NCBI RefSeq assembly: GCF_002024165.1
Contig: NZ_MWQN01000004.1
Coordinates: forward strand, 620,001 to 684,000
Reading direction: 5' to 3'
Length of the DNA: 64,000 nt
Origin: Embleya scabrispora
GTDB taxonomy: Bacteria; Actinomycetota; Actinomycetes; Streptomycetales; Streptomycetaceae
Shown: one piece after another, positions 35,443 to 43,298 of the stretch
Layout of the letters: each line of letters begins with the position of its first letter
Numbering within the stretch: position 1 is the first letter of the stretch
Translations under genes and position numbers: made by a program
Notes under the pieces: model-generated
Told to the model about the DNA's origin: nothing
Database searches by the model: none
The model's input: only the letters and a program-made list of their open reading frames with translations

Positions 35443-35754
35443 ATGAGCAATCCGAGGTTTATCGCCGGCAACACCGCCATCGACGACTGGCAGCAGCACG
35501 TGGAGGAGGACAACGGCACCGGGATCTACATCGACGTGGACACCAGCGCGGGCAACTTCTCGGAAACCCCGGTGTACACGGCGAATCTGTGCGGGCGCGA
35601 CTCCATGTGGACCACCACCGGTGGAAACACCATTTACACGCCGACCGCCAAGGGCTTCCGCATCTACGTGCGCTGGCAGGACGGTCGGCCGCTGCCCGTG
35701 GAATACGCGGTGAGTCACGGCTGGTATATCAGCTGGGTGGCGACCGAGGTCTGA
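35443..35754 (+). CDS. Small lectin-like beta protein, 103 aa
   Basis: A 103-residue protein beginning MSNPRFIAGNTAIDDWQQHV, without a signal peptide. It has an evenly spaced aromatic/beta pattern: GIYIDVDTSAGNFSETPVYT, TTGGNTIYTPTAKGFRIYVR and GWYISWVATEV. The string F-x-x-T-P-V-Y and the ending G-W-x-I-x-W recall small H-type-lectin-like domains, but I cannot confirm the family. GAGGAG lies six bases before the ATG, and a hairpin with a T-run follows the stop, so it is a single-gene unit. It sits between two biosynthetic blocks. Confidence 0.65.
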   Translation: MSNPRFIAGNTAIDDWQQHVEEDNGTGIYIDVDTSAGNFSETPVYTANLCGRDSMWTTTGGNTIYTPTAKGFRIYVRWQDGRPLPVEYAVSHGWYISWVATEV

Positions 35755-35783
35755 TCCGGCGTTTCGAAATTCCTGACGGGAAG

Positions 35784-35824
35784 GCCCTCGGCGACCCATC
35801 GGCGAGGGCTTTCCCACCTTTTTC
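35784..35824 (+). terminator. Intrinsic terminator after the lectin-like gene
   Basis: A GCCCTCG/CGAGGGC stem (35784-35809) followed by TTTCCCACCTTTTT forms a conventional hairpin-plus-T-run terminator 30 bp after the stop codon. Confidence 0.75.
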
Positions 35825-35886
35825 GGCGTCGCGGCCGCGGCTTGTCACGAGTTGTTCGCACCCATGCGACAGGGGACTTCATCGAC

Positions 35887-38800
35887 ATGCAGAGGTTGCG
35901 CGAGACACAGGTTGCACAATTCCTGGGCCGAGCCGTCTCCCTCCCGCCCGACCGGACCGTCCTGGACCTCGTCGAGGCGTGGGCGTCGCGAACCCCACAC
36001 GCCCCGGCCGTCGAATGTGCCGGCCGGGTCCTCGACTACGAGCGCATGACCCGGATGGCGAGCGCGCTGGCCCGTGATCTGCACGAACACGGTGCCGGGC
36101 CCGGCGACCTCGTACCGCTCCACGCCCGCAACGGCCTCGGCCTGCCGGTGGCCATGCTGGCCGTCCTCAAGACGGGCGCGGCGTTCGTGCCGCTGGACGC
36201 GACCTGGCCCGAGCAGCGGCTGCGCGGCATGATCCGGGCGTGCGACCCGAAGGTCGTCCTGTCCGTCGCCGGCCCGGGCGCGGCGCGGGATGTCGCGGTC
36301 GGCACGACGCGGGACGCCGGAGCCGGCCCGGGCCGAGACGCCCGGCCGACGTGGGGCGACGACTCCGCCGCTCCCGTGATCCTCGCGGTCGACCTCGACC
36401 GGCTCGGCGCCCCGACCGCCGACCGCTTCGGCCCGCCGGCCCGCCCCGACGACCTCGCGTACGGCTTCTACACGTCCGGGTCCACCGGTGTACCCAAGTG
36501 CGCCCTCAACACGCACCGCGGCCTGCTCAATCGATTCCTCTACATGACCGACCGATTCGTGACCGGCGATCCCGAACGGGTGCTCCAGAACAGCCGACAC
36601 ACCTTCGACTCGTCGCTGTGGCAACTCCTGTGGCCGCTCACCCACGGCGGAAGCGTGGTCATCCCCGAACCCCGGGGCATGCTCGACCTCGCCGCCACCG
36701 TCGACGTGATCGCACGGCACCGGATCACGATGACCGACTTCGTCCCGACGATCTTCAACAGCCTGGTCGAACTGCTGCACTCGCGGCCGGAGTCGGTGCC
36801 ACGACTCGGCTCCCTGCGACGGCTGCTGATCGGCGGCGAGGAGATCAACGCACGCGCCGTCCGGCTGTTCCACGAGATGTTGCCCGACGTCGCGCTGATC
36901 AACACGTACGGTCCCACCGAGGCCGCGATCGGGTCGGTCTTTCACGACGTGACCCGCGACCGCCGCAGTCCGCTGCCGATCGGCCGCCCCATCGACAACA
37001 CGTGGGCGATCGTCCTGGACGAGCGGAACCGGCCGGTCGCGCCGGGCGAGATCGGCGAGATCCACATCGGCGGCGAGTGCCTGGGCCTCGGCTACCTCGG
37101 CGATCCACAGCGCACCGACGCGGCGTTCGTCGCGAACCCGTTCGCCGAGCTGCCCGGGTCGCGGATGTATCGCACCGGCGACCTCGGTCACCACGACGCG
37201 GACGGCGTGCTCTTCTTCGGCGGCCGACGCGACCAACAGTTCAAGATCGGCGGGGTGCGGGTCGAATCGGGCGAGGTCGAGCAGGCGATCGCCACACACC
37301 CCCGCGTCCGCGAGGCGAAGGTGGTGGCGCACGAACACGGGGGCTCCACCTACCTGGCCGCCTTCGTCACGGTCGGCGGCGACACCTCGACCGACGACCT
37401 GATCCGCCACGCGCGCGCGACGCTCCCGGCCGAGTTGACCCCGAAACGCATCGTGATCCTGGAGAACATGCCGCTCAACGGCAACGGAAAGGCCGATCGC
37501 GGCGCCCTGAAACGACTGCTCGACCGCCCGGCGCAGGCCGGAGCCCCCGCCACCCCGGCCCCGCAGGGCACCGCCGGCGGCGCGACCCGCCGCCCCCCGA
37601 CCGCGGAACACGCGCGGCAGGCACTGCTCGACCTGTGGGCCGAGGTGCTTCCGGAGCCCGTCGTACACGCCGACAAGGACTTCTTCGACAGCGGCGGCGA
37701 CTCGCTCAGCGCCCAGCGCCTCGCCCTGGCCATCGCGGCCCGCTTCCGGACCGACTTCTCCGTACGCGACGTGGTCGCGGCCCCGACCGTGACGGACCAA
37801 CTCGCGGCCCTGGGCGGCCGAACCGGGCCGAACGGCGACGGAAACAGCGGCGCAAACGGCTCCGGGAACGGCACCGGCGCCTCGATCGCCACACGGCGGA
37901 CCCGCCGGGACGCCGCCGAGCACTTCGGCCACGATCCGGTGCTCCCTCCGGACATCCGACTCCCGTACGCGCCGGCGGAACCGCGCGTCGAGCACGTGCT
38001 GCTCACCGGCGTGACCGGCTTCGTCGGCGCACAACTGCTGCACGACGTGCTTCGCCTGCCCGGGGTCACCGCGTATTGCCTGGTCCGCGCGGACGACGCG
38101 GAATCCGCGCGCAGGCGGGTGGCGGACAACCTGCGCCACTACAACCTCTGGCGCGACGAGCACGCCGAACGCCTGCGCGTCGTGGTCGGCGACCTGGCCG
38201 CACCGGGACTGGGCCTGGACGACGCGGACACGCGCCGTCTCGCCGAGCGCGTCGACACGATCGTGCACGCCGGCGCCCTGGTCAACCTCGTGCGCGGATA
38301 CTCGGCGCACCGCCCGGCGAACGTCGAGGGCACCGTGGAGATCCTGCGGTTCGCCACGCGGTGTCGACCCAAGGTGCTGCACTTCGTGTCCACCCTCGCC
38401 GCGCGCGGCCGGGCGCCGGTCCCCGACGGCCCCGGGTCCCGGGCGCCCGAGGCACCGTGGCCCGCCGCCGACGCCGCCACAACCGGGTACGGGCGCTCCA
38501 AGTGGGTGGCCGAACAGCTCGTCCTCCAGGCGGCGGAGCGCGGCCTGCCGACGGCGGTGCACCGGCTCGGCGAGGTCATGCCCGCGACCGACACGGGCGT
38601 CCCGAACACCGGCTCCCGCACGGATCTGTTCATCCGGGCGTGCCTGCGGGTGGGCGCGCACCCCACGAATCCGCTGCTCCTGGACTACACGCCCCTGGAC
38701 ACCGTCGGCGCGCTGCTGGCCGCCGCCGTGGCACACCACGAACGCGGCTGGTTCCACCTCCTGCATCCCACGCCCGTGCAACTGGGCGGGCTGCTCGGCG

Positions 38801-39108
38801 CGTTCGGCTCGGCCTTCGGGCTGGAGCCGGTCGGATACGAGACGTTCTGGGCGGCCCTGCACGACGCCTCGCTCGCCGCGCCCGGGGACCGCACCCTGGC
38901 GGGGGCACTGGCCGTACTGCCGGCGCCCGACGGGGATCCGCGATCGCGCCGCGATCGGCTGGCCGACGTGTTCCAGGACGGCACGGCGCTGTTCTCCGTC
39001 ACACGTGCCGAACGGCTGGCCCGACGAATCGGCCTGCGACCGCCCGTCATCGACGCGAACGTCTTCGACCGCTACGTCCACTACCACCGGAAGTCGACGC
39101 ACTCGTGA
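35887..39108 (+). CDS. Stand-alone A-T-R mini-NRPS (thioester reductase)
   Basis: A 1073-residue single-module enzyme. The adenylation domain (about 25-500) has YTSGSTGVPK, NTYGPTE, YRTGDLG and the catalytic Lys in PLNGNGKADRG. The carrier domain holds the phosphopantetheine Ser606 in DSGGDSLS. The terminal reductase domain has the NADPH site TGVTGFVG (from 707) and the Y-x-x-x-K pair Tyr868/Lys872. It should activate one amino or carboxylic acid and release it as an aldehyde (or alcohol). By eye the ten specificity positions read roughly D-S-W-D-L-G-T-I-G-K; an acid at the fourth suggests a basic substrate, with low certainty. The ATG at 35887 was preferred to an upstream TTG. Confidence 0.93.
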   Translation: MQRLRETQVAQFLGRAVSLPPDRTVLDLVEAWASRTPHAPAVECAGRVLDYERMTRMASALARDLHEHGAGPGDLVPLHARNGLGLPVAMLAVLKTGAAFVPLDATWPEQRLRGMIRACDPKVVLSVAGPGAARDVAVGTTRDAGAGPGRDARPTWGDDSAAPVILAVDLDRLGAPTADRFGPPARPDDLAYGFYTSGSTGVPKCALNTHRGLLNRFLYMTDRFVTGDPERVLQNSRHTFDSSLWQLLWPLTHGGSVVIPEPRGMLDLAATVDVIARHRITMTDFVPTIFNSLVELLHSRPESVPRLGSLRRLLIGGEEINARAVRLFHEMLPDVALINTYGPTEAAIGSVFHDVTRDRRSPLPIGRPIDNTWAIVLDERNRPVAPGEIGEIHIGGECLGLGYLGDPQRTDAAFVANPFAELPGSRMYRTGDLGHHDADGVLFFGGRRDQQFKIGGVRVESGEVEQAIATHPRVREAKVVAHEHGGSTYLAAFVTVGGDTSTDDLIRHARATLPAELTPKRIVILENMPLNGNGKADRGALKRLLDRPAQAGAPATPAPQGTAGGATRRPPTAEHARQALLDLWAEVLPEPVVHADKDFFDSGGDSLSAQRLALAIAARFRTDFSVRDVVAAPTVTDQLAALGGRTGPNGDGNSGANGSGNGTGASIATRRTRRDAAEHFGHDPVLPPDIRLPYAPAEPRVEHVLLTGVTGFVGAQLLHDVLRLPGVTAYCLVRADDAESARRRVADNLRHYNLWRDEHAERLRVVVGDLAAPGLGLDDADTRRLAERVDTIVHAGALVNLVRGYSAHRPANVEGTVEILRFATRCRPKVLHFVSTLAARGRAPVPDGPGSRAPEAPWPAADAATTGYGRSKWVAEQLVLQAAERGLPTAVHRLGEVMPATDTGVPNTGSRTDLFIRACLRVGAHPTNPLLLDYTPLDTVGALLAAAVAHHERGWFHLLHPTPVQLGGLLGAFGSAFGLEPVGYETFWAALHDASLAAPGDRTLAGALAVLPAPDGDPRSRRDRLADVFQDGTALFSVTRAERLARRIGLRPPVIDANVFDRYVHYHRKSTHS

Positions 39109-39185
39109 CGCGACCGACGACCCGCCGGGGGCCCCGGCGCGAGCCCCACCCACCGCCCGGAACCGGTCGGTGGGGCTCGACCGGG

Positions 39186-40373
39186 TCAGCGGATGGCCCG
39201 CCCCGGCGCGCGCACCAGGACGTGGCCGGTGTCGGTCGGCGCGTACACCGGGGGACGCGGCCTGACCCACACGTGGGCGAACGGCATGTCGTAGGCGCCG
39301 ACGGAGCCCACCAGGACCAGCTGCCCCGGGCGCAGCGACGAGGGTCCGTCGACAGCTTCGGCGAAGACGTCGCCCTCGTAGCAGTTGTTGCCGTACACCG
39401 CGTACGTCTGCCGGGCGAAGTCGGCGCCGGTGGGAACGAACTCGATCGGGTGAGTGCGGGACTTCACCGTTCGGGCGAGATTGGTACCGGCGTCCAGCAC
39501 CAGCAGATCGGGACCCTCGGCGCGGCGTTTGCGAACCGCCACCCGGGCGACGAGCACGCCGTGTTCCTCCGCCAGGCTGCGCCCCGGCTCGACGACCAGG
39601 TGCACGTCCCGGGGCCGCAGACCGATCAGCCCGCACTCCTCGGCGACCTCGGCCGCGAACTCCGCCCAGGGCGCGGCCGGATCGGCCGTGCCGCCGCGTG
39701 GTGGAAACCCGCCGCCGATATTCAGGACGAACGGCTCCGGGGCGTCGCGGGCCAATTCCGGCAACGTCTCCCGCCACAAACGCATCGCCGCACGATACGT
39801 CTGCGGGCCGCGGACCAGCGTCCCGACGCCCAGATGCACCCCCCGCACCCGCACTCCCGCATCGGCCAGAATCCGCCGGGCAGGCGGCACCTCGTCGGGC
39901 ATCAACCCGAATCGCGACCACTCCCCCGAATCGGTCCTGATGGCCAGGCGTAAACACACGCGCGGTCGCGGACCGCCCGCGGGAATCGCCGCGGCGATGT
40001 GTTCGATCTCCGCCGTCGCGTCGATCTGTACGCCGACCCCGAGAGCCAGCGCCCGGGTCAACTCCGCGGCATCTTTCACCGGCCCGTCGAAGAGGATGCG
40101 ATCGGGCGGGAAACCGTCCTTCAGGGCGGTTTCGAGTTCCGGGCCGGAGACCACTTCGGCCGTCGCCCCCAGTGCGCACAACAGCCGCGTGAACGCCGTC
40201 AGTGGATTGCTCTTGTAGGAATACGCGAGGGTGAACCGCGGAAACCACTCGCGCCATGCCTTGTCCATCGCCGTGAAATCCCGTTCGACACCGCCCGGAT
40301 CGACGACGTAAAACGGCGTCGGTATCTCTCGGGCGATCCGCTCGGCTGCGACTTTGAGACGATTTTCGATCAC
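39186..40373 (-). CDS. Fold-III PLP-dependent decarboxylase (DAP/ornithine decarboxylase family); contains a TTA codon
   Basis: A 395-residue decarboxylase of the alanine-racemase fold. The PLP Lys is in LAYSYKSNPL (Lys54), a phosphate-binding Gly run is NIGGGFPP, the VVEPGRSL motif carries the cofactor Glu, and the active-site Cys/Asp loop is GNNCYEGDVF. Members decarboxylate diaminopimelate, ornithine, lysine, arginine or carboxynorspermidine. The GTG at 40373 has GGAGGTGG upstream. Codon 141 (39951-39953) is TTA, the rare leucine codon read by bldA tRNA, so translation may be limited to late growth. It faces the A-T-R gene tail-to-tail and may supply or process its amine. Confidence 0.9.
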   Translation of the reverse strand: MIENRLKVAAERIAREIPTPFYVVDPGGVERDFTAMDKAWREWFPRFTLAYSYKSNPLTAFTRLLCALGATAEVVSGPELETALKDGFPPDRILFDGPVKDAAELTRALALGVGVQIDATAEIEHIAAAIPAGGPRPRVCLRLAIRTDSGEWSRFGLMPDEVPPARRILADAGVRVRGVHLGVGTLVRGPQTYRAAMRLWRETLPELARDAPEPFVLNIGGGFPPRGGTADPAAPWAEFAAEVAEECGLIGLRPRDVHLVVEPGRSLAEEHGVLVARVAVRKRRAEGPDLLVLDAGTNLARTVKSRTHPIEFVPTGADFARQTYAVYGNNCYEGDVFAEAVDGPSSLRPGQLVLVGSVGAYDMPFAHVWVRPRPPVYAPTDTGHVLVRAPGRAIR

Positions 40374-40510
40374 GACCCACCTCCGAATTTCTCGTCGGAT
40401 ACGCGGAAGATTTTCACCGTAGGACACCGAGCCGGGATCTGTCGAGCCTCGAAAATCGAATCAAAAAGCCGCGCCCGTATCGGATTCGCCGTCGAATTCC
40501 CACCACTCCA

Positions 40511-40536
40511 CCACGAGTCGTGGCGACGTGATCACG
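40511..40536. promoter_or_regulatory. Two adjacent palindromes in the decarboxylase/ATP-grasp divergent promoter
   Basis: CCACGAGTCGTGG (40511-40523) is a perfect 13-base palindrome with a single central base, and CGTGATCACG (40527-40536) is a perfect 10-bp palindrome four bases later. Both lie 20-45 bp before the ATP-grasp start and in the shared promoter region with the TTA-containing decarboxylase. They may be one composite operator. Confidence 0.4.
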
Positions 40537-40555
40537 ACGGTGTTAAAGTCCCGGA

Positions 40556-41866
40556 ATGGATGATGCGTTGCCTTTATGGGATCCCGAGCGTGATCTGTTG
40601 GCCCTGCCCGGGGCACCGGGCTGGTCGAGGCCGTGCGCGAGACGGGTGCGGGCGGCGTTCGAAGGCGTGGGCGCGCGTCTGGTGGCCGAGGGCGCACTGA
40701 AACCCGGGGCGCTGCTGCCGGCGGTCTCGGTGCTGGACCGCGGGGCCGAGCGCATGCTGCGCCGTCGGGTACTGACGGTTGTCGCCTGCCTGGAGCGGGT
40801 GATCGAGTGTTACCCCGAGGTCCGGCGGCTGTGGGACTTCCTGGACATCCCGCCGGTGTTGCACCGATGGATCCTGCGGCACGAACATCCGAAGCGGCTT
40901 CGAGTGGACTTTTGTCGGCTGGATCTGCTCGGCGCCGGTCTGGATTCCGTGCGGGTGCTGGAGTTCAATCCGAGCAGTCCGGGCGGCGTCCTGGTGGCGG
41001 GCGCGGTCAACCGGGAGTGGCGCCGGTCGCCGGTGGGCGCGGTCCTGGCCGACTGGGGCGTGCCCGCCACACCGGTGGAACGGCCGGCGTGGTTCGCCGA
41101 CTGGCTGCTCGCCCACGGCCGCGAGCGGGGGGTGTCGGACGCGGACACGCAGCGGATCGCACTCGTGTGGGGCCGGTGGCGGACCCGGTTCGAAACCGAC
41201 ATGATGCGGGCGCAGTTCGCCGCGCGCGGCCGAACGTTGACGGCGGTGGACGCCGACGACGACGCCGCCCTGTCGGGGTTCGCGTTGGCGTTCCTCAAGT
41301 ACATCCCGGACGACGCCGCCGAGGTCGAGAGGTGGGACACGCTCTGCGCACGGTTGACCGCAGGCGACCTGGTCGCACCCAATCCTCCGGCGGAGCGGTG
41401 GGTGGCGGAGAACAAACTGTGCCTGGCCGTCCTGTCCGACCCCCGGTTCCGGCACCTGTTCACCCCCGAACAGCACAGGGCGCTGGACGCGTTGGTGCCC
41501 TGGAGTCGCAAACTCGGCGACGGCGTGTCCCCGGCCGAGGCGATCGCCGGCCGGGTCGAGCTGGTCCTCAAGGCTCCCTACGGCTACCGCGGACAGGCCG
41601 TGCATCTGGGGGCCGATACGGACGCGGACACCTGGGCGGGGCTGCTGCGGGACCCGGCGCGGCGCGGGTGGCTCGTACAGGAACGCGTCGTGCCCGGTCG
41701 CGTCGACACCCACGAGGGCCGGTATCTCCGAGACCTGAAGGTCCCGATCCTGCGTGGGCGGGTGATCGGCTACGCGTCGCGGATGGGCCGAAATCACATC
41801 CTCAACGGCGCTCGCGGCAATGGGATGGCAGCCGTCTTCGCCCCGCACGACCTCGAGGGCGACTGA
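40556..41866 (+). CDS. Circularly permuted ATP-grasp-like protein (putative carboxylate-amine ligase)
   Basis: A 436-residue protein I place with the glutathionylspermidine-synthase-like, circularly permuted ATP-grasp group from its motif order: SVRVLEFNPSSPGGVLVAG in the first half, then PAERWVAENKLCLAVLSDPR, VELVLKAPYGYRGQAVHLG (the nucleotide-binding Lys and Gly loop) and GWLVQERVVPG. These enzymes join a carboxylate to an amine using ATP. It is divergent from the PLP decarboxylase, which makes amines, so a decarboxylase/ligase pairing is plausible. No obvious ribosome site precedes the ATG. The family call is moderate and the substrates are unknown. Confidence 0.7.
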   Translation: MDDALPLWDPERDLLALPGAPGWSRPCARRVRAAFEGVGARLVAEGALKPGALLPAVSVLDRGAERMLRRRVLTVVACLERVIECYPEVRRLWDFLDIPPVLHRWILRHEHPKRLRVDFCRLDLLGAGLDSVRVLEFNPSSPGGVLVAGAVNREWRRSPVGAVLADWGVPATPVERPAWFADWLLAHGRERGVSDADTQRIALVWGRWRTRFETDMMRAQFAARGRTLTAVDADDDAALSGFALAFLKYIPDDAAEVERWDTLCARLTAGDLVAPNPPAERWVAENKLCLAVLSDPRFRHLFTPEQHRALDALVPWSRKLGDGVSPAEAIAGRVELVLKAPYGYRGQAVHLGADTDADTWAGLLRDPARRGWLVQERVVPGRVDTHEGRYLRDLKVPILRGRVIGYASRMGRNHILNGARGNGMAAVFAPHDLEGD

Positions 41867-41942
41867 CGCGAGGCGGGCCCGCGCCGGCGCGGGACGCCGT
41901 GCGCGAGAAGGCAGGCCCGAGAGCGCCCGAACCGGTCGGCGG

Positions 41943-42584
41943 TCAGTCTTTGCGACCGGTTGCCGCGACCGTCACGCCGAGGCCGATCATCGCGAGTCCG
42001 CCCACGCCGCCGACCGCGGCCAGCCGTTGGGGCGAGCCGACGAACCAGCCGCGCGCGGTCGCCGCCGCCACGCCCCACACACTGTCCGACGCCACCGCGA
42101 TCACGTTGAACACCAGGCCGAGCAGCAACATCTGCACCGCGACGTGGCCCTGATCGCGGTCGACGAACTGCGGGAGCACCGCGGCGAAGAACACGATCGT
42201 CTTGGGGTTGGCCACGCCCACCAGGAATCCGTCCCGGAAGGTCCGCAGATTCCCGGCCGGCGCCGGCGTGTCCGCGGTGAACGCCGCGGGCAGCGCCTTG
42301 CGCTCGCGAAACGCCTGGACGCCCAGATGGATCAGGTACGCCGCGCCGACCAGTTTCAGCGTGGTGAAGACCAACACGGACCGCTCCACGATCCCGCCGA
42401 CGCCCAGCGCCACGGCCACCACCAGCGTGTACGCCCCGACGGTGTTGCCGGCAACGGTCATCAGCGCGGCGCGGCGCCCGTGCGCCAGGGCTCGCCCCAC
42501 CACGAACAGCACGCTGGGGCCGGGTATCACGATGAGCAGGGCCGACATGGCCGCGAAGGCGAGGAGACGATCCGGGGACATCAT
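41943..42584 (-). CDS. LysE-family exporter
   Basis: A 213-residue membrane protein of the LysE/RhtB amino-acid exporter family. The signature near the start, SALLIVIPGPSVLFVVGRAL (about residues 14-33), contains the conserved P-G-P. The conserved VANPKTIVFFAAVLPQF lies near residue 125, and about six hydrophobic helices are present. Two adjacent ATG codons (42582-42584 and 42579-42581) can serve as the start; neither has a strong ribosome site. It lies 75 bp after the end of the radical SAM/MNIO operon on the same strand, so it may export the product, or may be an unrelated amino-acid exporter. Confidence 0.88.
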   Translation of the reverse strand: MMSPDRLLAFAAMSALLIVIPGPSVLFVVGRALAHGRRAALMTVAGNTVGAYTLVVAVALGVGGIVERSVLVFTTLKLVGAAYLIHLGVQAFRERKALPAAFTADTPAPAGNLRTFRDGFLVGVANPKTIVFFAAVLPQFVDRDQGHVAVQMLLLGLVFNVIAVASDSVWGVAAATARGWFVGSPQRLAAVGGVGGLAMIGLGVTVAATGRKD

Positions 42585-42659
42585 GCGGCGTAGCGTAAGG
42601 CGCGTACCCGCCGCCCGCCCAGGCGTTTTCGGCGTCACGGCCCGGTGCCGGCGCTCCGA

Positions 42660-43298
42660 TTACGGCGGTCCCGTGCCGTGTGGGCTGTGGCGGACGCGGT
42701 ACGGCGTCCACCACACGTATCGCCCCACCCGGTGCAGGAGGCCCGCCCCGTGGTAGCGCGCGGTCACCGCCTCGGTCTGGTCCGTCGTGGCCACGCCGCG
42801 CAGCAGCGGCTCGATGACCTGTTCGTAGCGGGGATTGCGGATGACGAGGCGCCGGAAGGGGTCGGCGCGGTGGTCGCGGACCTCGATGAAGCCGGGACCG
42901 TGGCGGTAGCCGAACTTCGCGGGGCGGAAGTCGTCACTCCAGGCGGCGGCGAGCCCGTCGCCGCCTGGCACGGTGGTCGGCGGGTGCAGGTGGCCGAGCG
43001 GCCGCCAGTCCCAGGGCCCGGCGGGCGGGCGGAGCGTCCAGTCGACGGCGATGGCGTGCGCGGTGAGTTCGCGGACGACCACGAGCCCCGCCACGGCCGC
43101 CGCGCCGTCGGCGTCGGACAGGTCGATCGCGGCGTGCAGCCGGGCCAGGCACGCACCGCCCGCGGCGAGGCGGGCCACCTCGTCCAGGGGGTCGCCGCCG
43201 ACGTCCACCTCGCCGAGGTACATCCCGGGTATCCGCATGGCCTCCGGGTCGCGGTCGCGCCACAGGGTCAGCCGTACGGGCGGGAGGTCGGTGCTCAT
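42660..43298 (-). CDS. DUF5825-type RiPP-cluster protein
   Basis: A 212-residue cytoplasmic protein. It begins MSTDLPPVRLTLWRDRDPEA and has the hydrophobic strand AAVAGLVVVRELTAHAIAVD in the middle, GPWDWRPLGHLHPP, and a conserved-looking basic end with FRRLVIRNPRYEQVIEPLL. I recognise this as the DUF5825 type that accompanies radical SAM RiPP-maturation proteins in actinomycetes; its function is not known. Its ATG overlaps the preceding stop as ATGA, so it is translated together with the radical SAM protein, which argues for a complex or balanced amounts. Confidence 0.75.
   Translation of the reverse strand: MSTDLPPVRLTLWRDRDPEAMRIPGMYLGEVDVGGDPLDEVARLAAGGACLARLHAAIDLSDADGAAAVAGLVVVRELTAHAIAVDWTLRPPAGPWDWRPLGHLHPPTTVPGGDGLAAAWSDDFRPAKFGYRHGPGFIEVRDHRADPFRRLVIRNPRYEQVIEPLLRGVATTDQTEAVTARYHGAGLLHRVGRYVWWTPYRVRHSPHGTGPP

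Noticed and set aside
39186-40373. Housekeeping diaminopimelate decarboxylase lysA
   Set aside because: The fold is the same, but the gene sits alone among biosynthetic genes, carries a TTA codon and has an unusual active-site loop (NNCYEGD).
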